Assembly: GCF_003583365.1 (NCBI RefSeq) | Contig: NZ_QXED01000004.1 | Span: forward strand, 663,039 to 727,038 | Direction of reading: 5' to 3' | Origin: Fibrisoma montanum | Lineage (GTDB): Bacteria > Bacteroidota > Bacteroidia > Cytophagales > Spirosomataceae | Length of the DNA: 64,000 bases | In this document: positions 16,639 through 24,938 of the stretch, piece by piece | Position numbering within the stretch: the stretch's first letter is position 1 | How the letters are laid out: each line of letters opens with the position of its first letter | Translations under genes and position numbers: made by a program | The notes under the pieces: generated by a model | Told to the model about the DNA's origin: nothing | What the model saw: the letters and a program-made list of their open reading frames with translations, nothing else | Databases searched by the model: none

Positions 16639-17766
16639 TTATTGGGGGAACTGACTCTTATCCAGACCCGGAATGATGCGAAGGGCGTTTTTGTAATAAA
16701 CTTTCTTCAGTACGTCGTCGGGCAGGGCCAGGCCGTACATCCGCCAGAACGCGTGGTATTTTTTGTGATAGGGAAAATACTCGTCGTCGGTTTCCAGCAC
16801 CCGGAAATACGTCGAATACTCGGAAGGCACCCAGCTATCCTTGCCAAACAGAATCCGGTCCTGGTTCTTCACGAAGAAATTGTGGGCAGCCCGCGGCTGA
16901 CGGCCCAGTTCGGCAATGACCGCCCCAATCTCGACCACCATATTCGGGAAAGCCTTCATCAGGCTGTCGAGTTTGTTGAGGTTGTTGGGATACCAGCCCA
17001 TGTGGGCGTTGATGAACGTGGTTTTAGTGTGTTTGCGGAACACATTGTGCTGCTCGGCGATCAGTTGCTCCCAGGCAACCGGATTATTATCGCTTCGTTT
17101 GCGGCCCGGATGCAGTTTCAGTTCCAGCCAGCGCTCGTTGAAGCGGTCCATCGGGTCCCAGAACGGCTTTGGATCGGCGGTATGAATCAGGACAGGAATG
17201 CCCAGTTCGCCACATTTCGCCCAGATCGGGTCCAGACGCGGATCGTCGACCCGAACGCGGTTGCCCTCGGTGTCTTTTACGTTAAATCCGAGACTTTTGT
17301 AAATCTTCAGACCTTTTGCACCTTTTTTAACGTCTTCTTCGAGCGTCCGGACGGCCTGCTCGGTCCAGCCTTTCTCGCCGACACCGGCAAAGTTGATGTT
17401 GGTGAACAGCGCGATTCGTTTCGGGTTCGTTTTCTGAATGTTAGCCAGCGCCCCATCGAAAAACTTCGTGCTCTCACCGGTATTGCTGCTGAAGCCACGG
17501 CCGCTGAGGTTGACCATCAGGCCCATGTTCAGCGCATCCATCTGGGCGATGAGCTTGTTGAGGTCGGCCCGGTCCATCTCAAACTGGTGATTGTGCACGT
17601 CGATGAACGGATACTTGGACCGGGTCAGTTTGTGCTCGGCTACTGTCAGTGTCGATACGGGTTCGTATTCTTCGAAGTCGACGGGGCCTTCCGGGGTGGA
17701 GACCTTAGGTTGGGCGTAGGCCAGGCTTACGATAAGTAGTAAAGGCAGAATCAGGTTGTTACGCAT
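16639..17766 (-). CDS. Exported amidohydrolase (amidohydrolase-2 type)
   Basis: 375 residues with a clear signal peptide (MRNNLILPLLLIVSLAYAQ). The TIM-barrel metal site starts at FIDVHNHQF (HxH), with further ligands in IPVLIHTADP and TFINAHMGWYP, and LFGKDSWVP near the end supplying the acidic residue. This fits metal-dependent hydrolases or decarboxylases of the ACMSD-like branch, exported to the periplasm. The substrate is unknown. The gene is separated from ispF by 14 bases on the same strand. Confidence 0.85.
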   Translation of the reverse strand: MRNNLILPLLLIVSLAYAQPKVSTPEGPVDFEEYEPVSTLTVAEHKLTRSKYPFIDVHNHQFEMDRADLNKLIAQMDALNMGLMVNLSGRGFSSNTGESTKFFDGALANIQKTNPKRIALFTNINFAGVGEKGWTEQAVRTLEEDVKKGAKGLKIYKSLGFNVKDTEGNRVRVDDPRLDPIWAKCGELGIPVLIHTADPKPFWDPMDRFNERWLELKLHPGRKRSDNNPVAWEQLIAEQHNVFRKHTKTTFINAHMGWYPNNLNKLDSLMKAFPNMVVEIGAVIAELGRQPRAAHNFFVKNQDRILFGKDSWVPSEYSTYFRVLETDDEYFPYHKKYHAFWRMYGLALPDDVLKKVYYKNALRIIPGLDKSQFPQ

Positions 17767-17780
17767 AGACAGTCTTGTAA

Positions 17781-18260
17781 TTAATCCTTAAAGATAAGCG
17801 CTACGCAGTGAGCCGCAATGCCTTCCTGCCGCCCAACAAATCCCATATGCTCGGACGTAGTCGCTTTAATGGAAATATCTTCTTCCGGAATCTGCATGAC
17901 TTTTGCCAGACATTCCTTCATGGCCGGGATGTGGGGATTGAGCTTCGGCTCCTGTAGCACCACCGTTACGTCGACATTGGAGACCTCGTAACCGGCACTA
18001 CGTACCATTTTCAGTACCTCGGTCAGCAGCAGCTTACTATCAACGCCTTTCCAGCGCGGGTCTTTGTCGGAGAAATGGTAGCCGATGTTCCGCATGTTGG
18101 CCGCACCCAGCAGCGCGTCGCAGAGCACATGGCAGACAATATCGGCATCGGAGTGCCCAACGGGGCCGTGCGTATGCGGGATGAGAATGCCGCCGAGCCA
18201 GAACGGTCGGCCTTCGGCAAGCTGGTGAACGTCGTATCCTTGTCCTACGCGGATTTTCAT
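17781..18260 (-). CDS. ispF: 2-C-methyl-D-erythritol 2,4-cyclodiphosphate synthase
   Basis: 159 residues, the normal length. MKIRVGQGYDVHQL holds the metal-binding DxH (Asp10, His12), GHSDADIVCHVLCDALLGA is the hallmark block, and KATTSEHMGFVGRQEGIAAH is the conserved C-terminal part. The enzyme forms the cyclic diphosphate of the MEP isoprenoid pathway. The truncated nucleotidyltransferase copy ends immediately upstream. Confidence 0.97.
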   Translation of the reverse strand: MKIRVGQGYDVHQLAEGRPFWLGGILIPHTHGPVGHSDADIVCHVLCDALLGAANMRNIGYHFSDKDPRWKGVDSKLLLTEVLKMVRSAGYEVSNVDVTVVLQEPKLNPHIPAMKECLAKVMQIPEEDISIKATTSEHMGFVGRQEGIAAHCVALIFKD

Positions 18261-18264
18261 GATT

Positions 18265-18420
18265 TTAAATAAGATAGCTCTTACCCCGGGCGTAGGAGCC
18301 GTACAAAATTACCTGGTCAAGCCGGTCACCGTAGAGGTCGGTAAGCGCCTGCTTCACCTCCTGCGACAGCGTCTGCAATTGTTCGGGGGTTAAGGCTTTG
18401 GGTTTGTACGTGGCTTCCAT
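18265..18420 (-). pseudogene. Truncated duplicate of the MNT nucleotidyltransferase gene
   Basis: From ATG 18420 the first 46 codons are nearly identical to the start of the MNT gene at 18851-19204, up to and including the GSYARG motif. The frame then leaves the homology (KSYLI) and stops at 18265. The DxD catalytic acids are missing, so it cannot be an active transferase. It follows the HEPN gene on the same strand. It could be an inert relic or a small peptide; the relic is more likely. Confidence 0.8.
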
Positions 18421-18425
18421 CTGTT
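18284..18425. repeat. 142-bp direct repeat, copy 1
   Basis: Matches 19068-19209 with three mismatches at a constant offset of 784 bases. The pair brackets the HEPN gene and most of the MNT gene. Confidence 0.93.
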
Positions 18426-18452
18426 CGGTGCGGCTGGTTTCTTTGCAAGTAA

Positions 18453-18854
18453 TTACTTAATGGACTTGTAAAAGCCGTTGTCACGGAGATAGGCTTCGAC
18501 CTGGAGGAGGAATTCAGCGGCTGTTTCAATTGCCTTATTAACTGCATCAAAATCGAATAGCTCCTCTGGGTCATACTCAGCGTCCTGTCGTAAAACGAAT
18601 AGAGAGTTCAACTCTTTTGCATCAGCAGCTACAAACGGACCATCTTTTACAAAATGTTGGCTAAACAGACTTCGAGCAGCCGAATGTGATTTTATAGCCA
18701 TTGATTTTGAAGCAAGAAGTGCCCTCACCGCATCAAAGTAGGCATAATAAGCTCGTCCGACGGCATTTCTGTAACTTCCTTTCTCGAGAAGCATGCGAGC
18801 ATCCGACAAACAGTCCCCTGCCATTGACATGTAATTAGCTACGTTTTTATTCAT
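18453..18854 (-). CDS. HEPN-domain protein (UPF0332-like, putative HepT-type toxin)
   Basis: 133 residues, alpha-helical, with the HEPN signature GSYRNAVGRAYYAYFDAVRALLAS in two parts and SHSAARSLFSQHFVKDG, as in the UPF0332 group. Together with the overlapping upstream MNT gene (ATGA overlap of 4 bases) it forms the standard MNT/HEPN toxin-antitoxin layout, where the HEPN protein is usually an RNase toxin neutralised by the nucleotidyltransferase, often by AMPylation of the HEPN protein. Toxicity here is inferred from the family only. Confidence 0.85.
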   Translation of the reverse strand: MNKNVANYMSMAGDCLSDARMLLEKGSYRNAVGRAYYAYFDAVRALLASKSMAIKSHSAARSLFSQHFVKDGPFVAADAKELNSLFVLRQDAEYDPEELFDFDAVNKAIETAAEFLLQVEAYLRDNGFYKSIK

Positions 18855-19204
18855 AGCCGTTTGCCTTCCTGACGGACGTTCTGATACAGAAACAACTCTG
18901 AGTCAAGGTATTTAGTAAGTGACGTTGGTTTTGTGGAGACAAAAACGTCATACTTGAGCGAAAGGTCACCTATTTTATCGCCCATGTACCAGATTTCACT
19001 ACCCGCCTTAACTTCCTCATCGTTCAAAACGACCAGATAATCCACATCCGATTCGGCATGATAGTCGCCCCGGGCGTATGAGCCGTACAAAATTACCTGG
19101 TCAAGCCGGTCACCGTAGAGATCGGTAAGCGCCTGCTTCACCTCCTGCGACAGCGTCTGCAATTGTTCGGGGGTTAAGGCTTTTGGTTTGTACGTGGCTT
19201 CCAT
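18851..19204 (-). CDS. MNT-type nucleotidyltransferase (putative MntA-like antitoxin)
   Basis: 117 residues of the minimal DNA polymerase-beta-like transferase fold. The active site is complete: LYGSYARGDY (GSxxRG) at about residues 40-46, followed by SDVDYLVVL (DxD). The C-terminal half, FLYQNVRQEGKRL, leads directly into the HEPN start with a 4-base overlap. The family antitoxin transfers nucleotides to its HEPN partner. The first 46 codons are duplicated at 18284-18425, downstream of the HEPN gene. Confidence 0.87.
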   Translation of the reverse strand: MEATYKPKALTPEQLQTLSQEVKQALTDLYGDRLDQVILYGSYARGDYHAESDVDYLVVLNDEEVKAGSEIWYMGDKIGDLSLKYDVFVSTKPTSLTKYLDSELFLYQNVRQEGKRL

Positions 19205-19209
19205 CTGTT
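19068..19209. repeat. 142-bp direct repeat, copy 2
   Basis: Contains the first 46 codons of the intact MNT gene plus five bases upstream; see the copy at 18284-18425. Confidence 0.93.
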
Positions 19210-19310
19210 ATCGGATTATGGTTGATTCCGCTTTACTAACGTATTGGCCGCGTAGGCCGGGCCACGTAGGCCGGGTTTCCCGTGCAGACCTGCGGTCAGA
19301 CCGACAATCC

Positions 19311-19410
19311 GGCCTACGCGGCCCGGCCTACGCGGCCCGGCCTACGCGGCCCGACCTACGCGGCCCGACCTACGCGGCCCGACCTACGCGGCCCGACCTA
19401 CGCGGCCCGA
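19311..19410. repeat. 14-bp tandem repeat (seven units)
   Basis: Seven uninterrupted copies of G(G/A)CCTACGCGGCCC: three with GG, then four with GA, plus a two-base partial unit. Opposite-orientation sequence of the same kind (GGCCGCGTAGGCCGGG) lies at about 19249-19275, so a large hairpin can form. The last unit overlaps the 3' end of the M16 peptidase gene and supplies its stop codon. Confidence 0.93.
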
Positions 19411-20633
19411 TAGTACAGTGTGGAGCAGTTGTCTTTGCGAAGAACCTGCTGCGCCATACGCTGCACATCGGCCGGCGTGACGGACTGAATCCGGTCGGCT
19501 TCTTGGTTAACCAGTTCGGGATCACCGGCGTTGGCGGCAAAGGCCAGGTTCATGGCGCGGTTCAGCAGCTCAACTTCCGAGAAGGCCAGTGTGGCTTCGG
19601 CCTGGTTCTTTACTTTGGCGAGTTCATCGTCGGCGACCGGGTTATCAATCAGGTCCTGTACAACGGCTTCGACAGCAGCATCGGCCTCCTCCAGCGTGAC
19701 GCCTTCGTTCAGTGTTCCCTGAATAACCAGCAGGCCCGGATCAGCCGAGGAGGTGATATAAGCCGATATGTTGTTGAACAGGGGATTCTGACGCAACAAC
19801 TGCTGATACAGCCGCGACGATTTACTACGTCCCAGCATATCGCTCAGCAGATCCGTCGCCTGAAAATCCGGGTCGAAACGGCCAGGCATGTGGTATGCTT
19901 TATACAGGGCGTTAAGCGGTACGTTGGCACTGGTTTCGAGCTTGCGGGCTTCGGTTTGAACCGGCTCCTGCGGCAATTGACGAACGTACGGCTCGCCCGA
20001 CGGGATAGGCGCAAACCACTTCTGACAGAGTTGTTTTACCTGCTCGACGGTTACGTTGCCGGCTACGACCAACACCGCATTATTCGGCAGGTAGTATTTG
20101 AAGAAGAACGACTTGACGTCGTCCAGCGTCGCGTTTTCAATATGGCTGATGTCCTTGCCGATGGTCGCCCAGCGGTATGGGTGCTCTTGGTAGGCCAGCG
20201 GGCGCATCTTAAGCCACACATCGCCGTAAGGCTGGTTCAGGTACCGCTGCTTGAACTCTTCGATCACTACTTTCTGCTGCACATCCAGCACCTGCGGATC
20301 AAACGACAGGCTCAGCATCCGGTCTGATTCGAGCCAGAACGCCGTTTCGAGGTTAGCCGAGGGCAGCGTGATGTAGTAGTTCGTAATGTCGGGGCTGGTG
20401 AAGGCGTTGTTTTCGCCACCTACCTTCTGGAGGGGCTCGTCGTAGCTCGGAATGTGCCTGGAGCCACCAAACATCAGGTGTTCAAACAAATGCGCAAAAC
20501 CCGTCCGGTTCGGGTCTTCGTCGCGGGAGCCGACGTTGTACAGAATATTAACCGCGGCAATCGGGGTCGATTCGTCTTCGTGGACGTATACCCGTAATCC
20601 GTTATCTAAAACAAAATGCTCGTAATGAATCAT
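19398..20633 (-). CDS. M16 family zinc metallopeptidase
   Basis: 411 residues, typical of short M16 (insulinase-like) subunits. The inverted zinc motif HxxEH is in FAHLFEHLMFGG at about residues 43-54, with the downstream Glu in the NYYITLPSANLETAFWLESD region. The inactive-like second half contains AYHMPGRFDPDFQATDLLSD and SSRLYQQL. There is no evident signal peptide. The final residues (RAA and the TAG stop) are encoded by the 14-bp tandem repeat, so repeat contraction or expansion would alter the C-terminus. Confidence 0.9.
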   Translation of the reverse strand: MIHYEHFVLDNGLRVYVHEDESTPIAAVNILYNVGSRDEDPNRTGFAHLFEHLMFGGSRHIPSYDEPLQKVGGENNAFTSPDITNYYITLPSANLETAFWLESDRMLSLSFDPQVLDVQQKVVIEEFKQRYLNQPYGDVWLKMRPLAYQEHPYRWATIGKDISHIENATLDDVKSFFFKYYLPNNAVLVVAGNVTVEQVKQLCQKWFAPIPSGEPYVRQLPQEPVQTEARKLETSANVPLNALYKAYHMPGRFDPDFQATDLLSDMLGRSKSSRLYQQLLRQNPLFNNISAYITSSADPGLLVIQGTLNEGVTLEEADAAVEAVVQDLIDNPVADDELAKVKNQAEATLAFSEVELLNRAMNLAFAANAGDPELVNQEADRIQSVTPADVQRMAQQVLRKDNCSTLYYRAA

Positions 20634-20680
20634 GACTAAACTTTTTGCGAGAAAGCCTCGTTAAGAAACTCGCAGTACAA

Positions 20681-20712
20681 CAAATGTACGGCCCCTGCCG
20701 TATAGAATCAAA
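20681..20712 (-). promoter_or_regulatory. Candidate promoter of the M16 peptidase gene
   Basis: The minus strand shows TTTG (20709-20712), a 20-base spacer, then TACATTTG (20681-20688), a good fit to the Bacteroidota -33/-7 promoter, 48 bases before the start at 20633. Confidence 0.6.
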
Positions 20713-20721
20713 CGTCGTTAC

Positions 20722-21852
20722 ATGGCGCCCAAGCTCCGCATCCTGAACGCTTTTTTTTTCATCGTTCTTACGTCTTTACCTACTTTGACGAACGGTCAGG
20801 TGCTGTCTGACCCCAGCCTCCAGCAGACCATTCAGCAGGTACTCGATAAGATCTATAACATGGAGTTTGACGAAGCTACTCCTTTGATTCGGCAACTTCG
20901 AACCCGGTATCCACAACACCCCGTCGGGCCAATTCTGCAGGCTACCCAGCTTGAACTTCAATACCTGCCGGTTCATGAAAACACGACCGCAACGGCGCAA
21001 TTTACGCAGGCTACGCTGCAGGGGCTTGAACAGGCCAAACGAATGCTGGAACGCAATGCGAAAGATCCCGAAGCTATCTTTTTCGCTCTGACGGCTCATA
21101 GCTACCTAGCCTCGCTGTATAGCAATCAGGGAGAAGCTTTAAAAGCTGTTTCTGAGTCAAAAAAGGCGTATACGTACATGAAGGACGGCTTTTCGCTGAT
21201 GAACAAAAGTACGGACTTCTATTTCACTACCGGTTTATACAACTACTACGTAGAGCGGTATCCGATGGATCATCCGGTTGTCCGGCCGTTCATGGTTTTC
21301 TTTCAGGATGGCAATATGCCAATCGGATTGAAACAGATGGACATTGCTACGCGGAGAGCGTTGTTTATGCGGCCCGTTGCGTGTTATTATCTGGCGCATG
21401 TTTATCTCAAGCACGAAAATCAGCCGGCGAAGGCTATTGGTTACACAAAATACCTGGCCGATAAATATCCGGATAATCCACTGTTCGCCATGATCAACGC
21501 CGAAACGTTGCTGTTGTCCGGGCGGTACGCGGAGGCTCAGCCCTACGTGCAGCGGCTACGGCAAATTCAGCATAAGCTGGTTCCGCTGGCCGTCAGAGTA
21601 TTCGATGGCATGTTGCAGGAGTACGGGGCAAAGAACGACCGGGAAGCAGCCGCCAACTATCAGGCAGCCCTGAAGTTGCCTTTTAACCGGGCTTATACGG
21701 TAGAGTACAATGCTATGGCCTATGCCGGACTGGCCCGCATTGCTGCCCGGGCCAATGACCCAAACCGCGCCAAAGAATACTATAAACGAGTGCTCAAAAT
21801 CAGTGAGTACAAGGGCCTGATCCGCGAAGCAAAAAACTACACGAAAAGCTGA
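20722..21852 (+). CDS. Exported TPR-like protein
   Basis: 376 residues with a signal peptide (FFFIVLTSLPTLTNG). The mature part is helical with TPR-like repeats: VLDKIYNMEFDEATPLIRQL, LAHVYLKHENQPAKAIGYTK, AETLLLSGRYAEAQPYVQRL and GLARIAARANDPNRAKEYYK. It is probably a periplasmic scaffold; no enzymatic motif was seen. It is divergent from the M16 peptidase gene, with only 88 bases between the starts. Confidence 0.75.
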   Translation: MAPKLRILNAFFFIVLTSLPTLTNGQVLSDPSLQQTIQQVLDKIYNMEFDEATPLIRQLRTRYPQHPVGPILQATQLELQYLPVHENTTATAQFTQATLQGLEQAKRMLERNAKDPEAIFFALTAHSYLASLYSNQGEALKAVSESKKAYTYMKDGFSLMNKSTDFYFTTGLYNYYVERYPMDHPVVRPFMVFFQDGNMPIGLKQMDIATRRALFMRPVACYYLAHVYLKHENQPAKAIGYTKYLADKYPDNPLFAMINAETLLLSGRYAEAQPYVQRLRQIQHKLVPLAVRVFDGMLQEYGAKNDREAAANYQAALKLPFNRAYTVEYNAMAYAGLARIAARANDPNRAKEYYKRVLKISEYKGLIREAKNYTKS

Positions 21853-21919
21853 CATATTACGTAATTGCGTAGCTTGGTGGTGCATTCAACAGACACGGTT
21901 GAGTGTTGCCCTGTTTGCT

Positions 21920-22918
21920 ATGTCATACAACCGTCGCCGTTTTCTCCAGGCTGCTCTCGCCGGGGCTTCTTCCCTCGCTTTTCGTTCGTCGGGCCGGATG
22001 ATGACCGTTCGTGGACCTGTTCGGGCCGATCAATTAGGCCTCACACTCATTCACGAACACATACTGGTCGATTTTATCGGAGCTGACAAAACCGGGTATG
22101 ATCGCTGGGATCGGAATCGGGTGGCCGAAAAAATGCTGCCTTATCTGCGGGAGTTGAAGCGGCTTGGCTGCCAGGCCGTTTTTGATTGCACACCGGCTTA
22201 CCTGGGCCGGGACCCGCGGCTGCTGGTTCAGTTGTCGGCCGGCTCTGGCGTGCATATCCTGACCAATACCGGCTACTATGGGGCGGTTGATAATAAGTTT
22301 CTGCCACCCCACGCCTTTACCGAAACCGCCGACCAGCTCGCCAGCCGGTGGATAGCCGACTTCGAAAAGGGTATTGACGACACGGGTATAAAACCAGGAT
22401 TCATAAAAATTGGCGTAAACCCCGGCCCGTTGTCCGACATGCACCGCAAACTGATTACGGCTGCCGCCCGAACCCACAAGCAGACCGGATTGACCATTTG
22501 CTCGCATACGGGCCCCTACGTAGCAGCCTTTGAACAGATTGATGTTCTGAAGCAGGAAGGCGTTCGACCCGACGCGTTCGTGTGGGTACACGCGCAGGGC
22601 AACAGTATCGTTCATTACGCCCGGGCCGTTCGGGATGGTGCCTGGGTGAGTCTCGACGGGCTCGATAACAGCAACGTAGACAAGTATGCTGAGACCCTGT
22701 TGCTGATGAAAGAAAACAAGTTTTTGCACCGGACGCTGCTTTCTCACGATGCCGGCTGGTATGATCCGGAAAAACCCGACGGCGGCAACATCGGCCGCGA
22801 TTATACGGTATTGTTCAGACGCCTGATGCCGGAATTGACAAAGAAAGGCTTTACCAAACGAGATTTCAGGCAAATTCTGGTCGAGAACCCCGTCGACGCT
22901 TTTCAGCTACCTATCTAA
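21920..22918 (+). CDS. Phosphotriesterase-family metal-dependent hydrolase (Tat-exported)
   Basis: 332 residues from ATG 21920, which opens with the twin-arginine signal NRRRFLQAALAGASS; an upstream TTG would bury it. The binuclear metal site is visible: LTLIHEHILVDF (HxH), the lysine in FIKIGVNPGP, histidines in TICSHTGPY and WVHAQGN, and the Asp in LLSHDAGWYDP. The family includes lactonases and phosphotriesterases; the substrate here cannot be told. It ends 5 bases before the convergent dnaX gene. Confidence 0.87.
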   Translation: MSYNRRRFLQAALAGASSLAFRSSGRMMTVRGPVRADQLGLTLIHEHILVDFIGADKTGYDRWDRNRVAEKMLPYLRELKRLGCQAVFDCTPAYLGRDPRLLVQLSAGSGVHILTNTGYYGAVDNKFLPPHAFTETADQLASRWIADFEKGIDDTGIKPGFIKIGVNPGPLSDMHRKLITAAARTHKQTGLTICSHTGPYVAAFEQIDVLKQEGVRPDAFVWVHAQGNSIVHYARAVRDGAWVSLDGLDNSNVDKYAETLLLMKENKFLHRTLLSHDAGWYDPEKPDGGNIGRDYTVLFRRLMPELTKKGFTKRDFRQILVENPVDAFQLPI

Positions 22919-22923
22919 TCTGG

Positions 22924-24786
22924 TTAATAATCGACTTCCAATCCCAGCGCTTTTCGTAGTTCGTGAAGTGCCGGGTTCTTTTCGGCCATGTAGTTGAACT
23001 TGTCCAGCGGGCTGTAGATCAGTTTTTTGGTCTCGATAACCGCTACCTCATGTTCAATCGTAATCTGGCTGTTTTGCAGCGTATCGCGCAGACATGCAAG
23101 CAGGTCCGGTTTCAACTCGGTAAGAATATCCACCTGCAACCGGTTGTCGAGGGTCAGGTAAATGGCTGTGCCTTCCAGCCGCAAGTCCCGATTCAGCACC
23201 AACTGTTCGCTCATGGAGCCGGTTTGCCGCTGCCGTTGCTGCGCGAAGGAATCCCAGCAGGCTTTTAACTGCTCAAAGATGAACGGCTTATCCGGTCGGG
23301 TGGGAGCCACGACAGCCACTGCCTGATCGGCATTGGCCGAACCCGCTGTTGGCGTAGCCGTCAGACTGACCGTAGTACGCAGCCGGCTCGTTGGGGGGAG
23401 CGGCCGGGGCGGCAGCGGATTTTTAGTTGTACTAGCCACTGCCGGTTGGGCAGCATGGGCTACGGCCGTGCCATTCGTATGCGGAGTTGCAACAGGCTGA
23501 GCAGCCTGGCCATTGGTCGGTTTATAACCGTTGACTGGTTCGCTGGTGATCGGATGCGTTTCGAGTGGAATGCCCGACGTAGCGGCTACGGATTCGCCCC
23601 CGTTAGGCGATGGTAGGCTGTTTTTTTTTTCAACCCCGTTGAGGGGGGGCTCCGAAGGGACCGTGGTATGTAACGTATTCCAGTCCAGAACGTTGCGCAG
23701 GTTGGCCAGCTTCATCAGGGCCAGCTCCACGTGCAGACGCTGATCTTTCGCCTGTTTGAAGTTGATGTCGCACTGTCCACCCAGGCTCAGCGCCGACAGT
23801 AAAAACGACATGGGCGCTTTAGCCGACTGCTCCAGATACTGCCGCCGAACGTTCTCGGTTACCTGCAACAGCTGGACCGTAGCCTGATCTTTACAGACCA
23901 GCAAATCGCGGAAATGACGGCATAAACCCACCACAAACTGGTGCGCATCAAAGCCTTTCCGCAGGATTTCGTCGAGCGTAAGCAGGCTCTGGGTCAGGTC
24001 GCCCGTCAGCAGTTGCTCGGTGAGTCTGAAATAGTAGTCGTAGTCAAGGATATGCAGGTTGTCCAGCACTTCCTTGTAGCGAATGATCCGGTCGGCCGAG
24101 AACGTAACGTTCAGGTCGAACATCGACAGCGCGTCGCGCAGACCGCCATCGGCTTTCTGGGCAATCAGATCCAGCGCGTCGGACTCGGCCGTGATGCCTT
24201 CCTTCTGCGCAATGCTGGCCAGGTGATTGGCAATGTGCTGCGGCTGAATTCGGTTGAAATCAAAAATCTGGCAGCGCGACAGAATCGTCGGCAGGATTTT
24301 GTGCTTTTCGGTCGTCGCCAGAATAAAAATAGCGTATGAAGGCGGTTCTTCCAGCGTCTTCAGAAACGCATTGAAAGCCGCCGACGAGAGCATGTGCACC
24401 TCGTCAATAATGTAGATTTTGTATTTGCCGGACTGGGGCGGGTAGCGTACCTGGTCGATCAGATTACGAATGTCCTCGACGGAGTTGTTCGAAGCCGCAT
24501 CCAGTTCGTGAATGTTGAACGAAGCACTCTGGTTGAAGCTCACACACGATTCACAGTCATTGCAGGCTTCACCCTCAGGCGTCAGGTTCTGGCAGTTAAT
24601 GGTTTTAGCCAGAATCCGGGCGCAGGTTGTTTTGCCGACCCCGCGCGGTCCACAGAACAGGAATGCCTGAGCCAGGTGATTGGTTTTGATGGCATTCTTG
24701 AGCGTAGTGGTGATATGTTCCTGCCCAACGACGGTGTCAAAGGTCGCGGGCCGGTATTTTCGGGCTGAGACCACAAAATTTTCCAT
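22924..24786 (-). CDS. dnaX: DNA polymerase III subunits gamma/tau
   Basis: 620 residues from ATG 24786 (MENFVVSARKYRP); an ATG five codons earlier is less likely. The AAA+ clamp-loader motor has Walker A GPRGVGKTT (46-54), four zinc cysteines (65, 75, 78, 81), DEVHMLS and the sensor-1/SRC segment TILSRCQIFDF. Domain III ends near residue 370. A proline/threonine-rich linker (about 385-500) follows, then a tau-specific C-terminus. At codons 386-389 (GAA AAA AAA AAC) is a run of ten A, where slippage would give a product of about 394 residues. It loads the beta clamp and links polymerase to helicase. Confidence 0.97.
   Translation of the reverse strand: MENFVVSARKYRPATFDTVVGQEHITTTLKNAIKTNHLAQAFLFCGPRGVGKTTCARILAKTINCQNLTPEGEACNDCESCVSFNQSASFNIHELDAASNNSVEDIRNLIDQVRYPPQSGKYKIYIIDEVHMLSSAAFNAFLKTLEEPPSYAIFILATTEKHKILPTILSRCQIFDFNRIQPQHIANHLASIAQKEGITAESDALDLIAQKADGGLRDALSMFDLNVTFSADRIIRYKEVLDNLHILDYDYYFRLTEQLLTGDLTQSLLTLDEILRKGFDAHQFVVGLCRHFRDLLVCKDQATVQLLQVTENVRRQYLEQSAKAPMSFLLSALSLGGQCDINFKQAKDQRLHVELALMKLANLRNVLDWNTLHTTVPSEPPLNGVEKKNSLPSPNGGESVAATSGIPLETHPITSEPVNGYKPTNGQAAQPVATPHTNGTAVAHAAQPAVASTTKNPLPPRPLPPTSRLRTTVSLTATPTAGSANADQAVAVVAPTRPDKPFIFEQLKACWDSFAQQRQRQTGSMSEQLVLNRDLRLEGTAIYLTLDNRLQVDILTELKPDLLACLRDTLQNSQITIEHEVAVIETKKLIYSPLDKFNYMAEKNPALHELRKALGLEVDY
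23621..23630 (-). promoter_or_regulatory. Candidate slippage/frameshift site in dnaX
   Basis: Ten consecutive A in the dnaX mRNA sense at codons 386-389, exactly where the motor domain gives way to the linker. In the -1 frame (or after gain of one A) translation reads KKKQPTIA then stops. After loss of one A it stops within about twelve codons. Both alternatives therefore yield a gamma-like protein. Confidence 0.6.
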
Positions 24787-24878
24787 ACCGCAAGTTAGCA
24801 TTCAGGGGGCGGATTTCAAACGGAAATCTAGCTCGAAACCGTCTGCCGGGGCCGACTTTTGGTAACTGAATTGCGTTT

Positions 24879-24919
24879 CAACAGCAAGGCCATTCCCATC
24901 GGGAATGGCCTTGCTGTTG
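24879..24919 (-). terminator. Terminator after the GNAT gene
   Basis: A perfect 19-bp stem (24879-24897 with 24901-24919) with a 3-nt loop, between the stop of the gene at 24939 and the dnaX start. Confidence 0.75.
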
Positions 24920-24938
24920 GACTATACGTTGGGTAAAA

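Noticed and set aside
15575..16654. A 359-codon plus-strand frame opposite the epimerase gene
   Set aside because: The minus-strand frame has clear enolase-superfamily motifs; the plus frame is a GC-rich shadow without recognisable domains.
16618..17739. A 373-codon plus-strand frame opposite the amidohydrolase gene
   Set aside because: It mirrors the amidohydrolase, which has a signal peptide and metal-binding motifs; no domain is visible in the mirror frame.
19188..20327. A 379-codon plus-strand frame containing repeated RPTYAA/RPDLRG units
   Set aside because: It is antisense to the M16 peptidase gene, and the repeats are only a translation of the 14-bp tandem DNA repeat.
23341..23380. 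GTCAGACTGACC motif in the dnaX linker as another copy of the palindrome family
   Set aside because: Only part of the core is present and there is no inverted arm; chance similarity is more likely.
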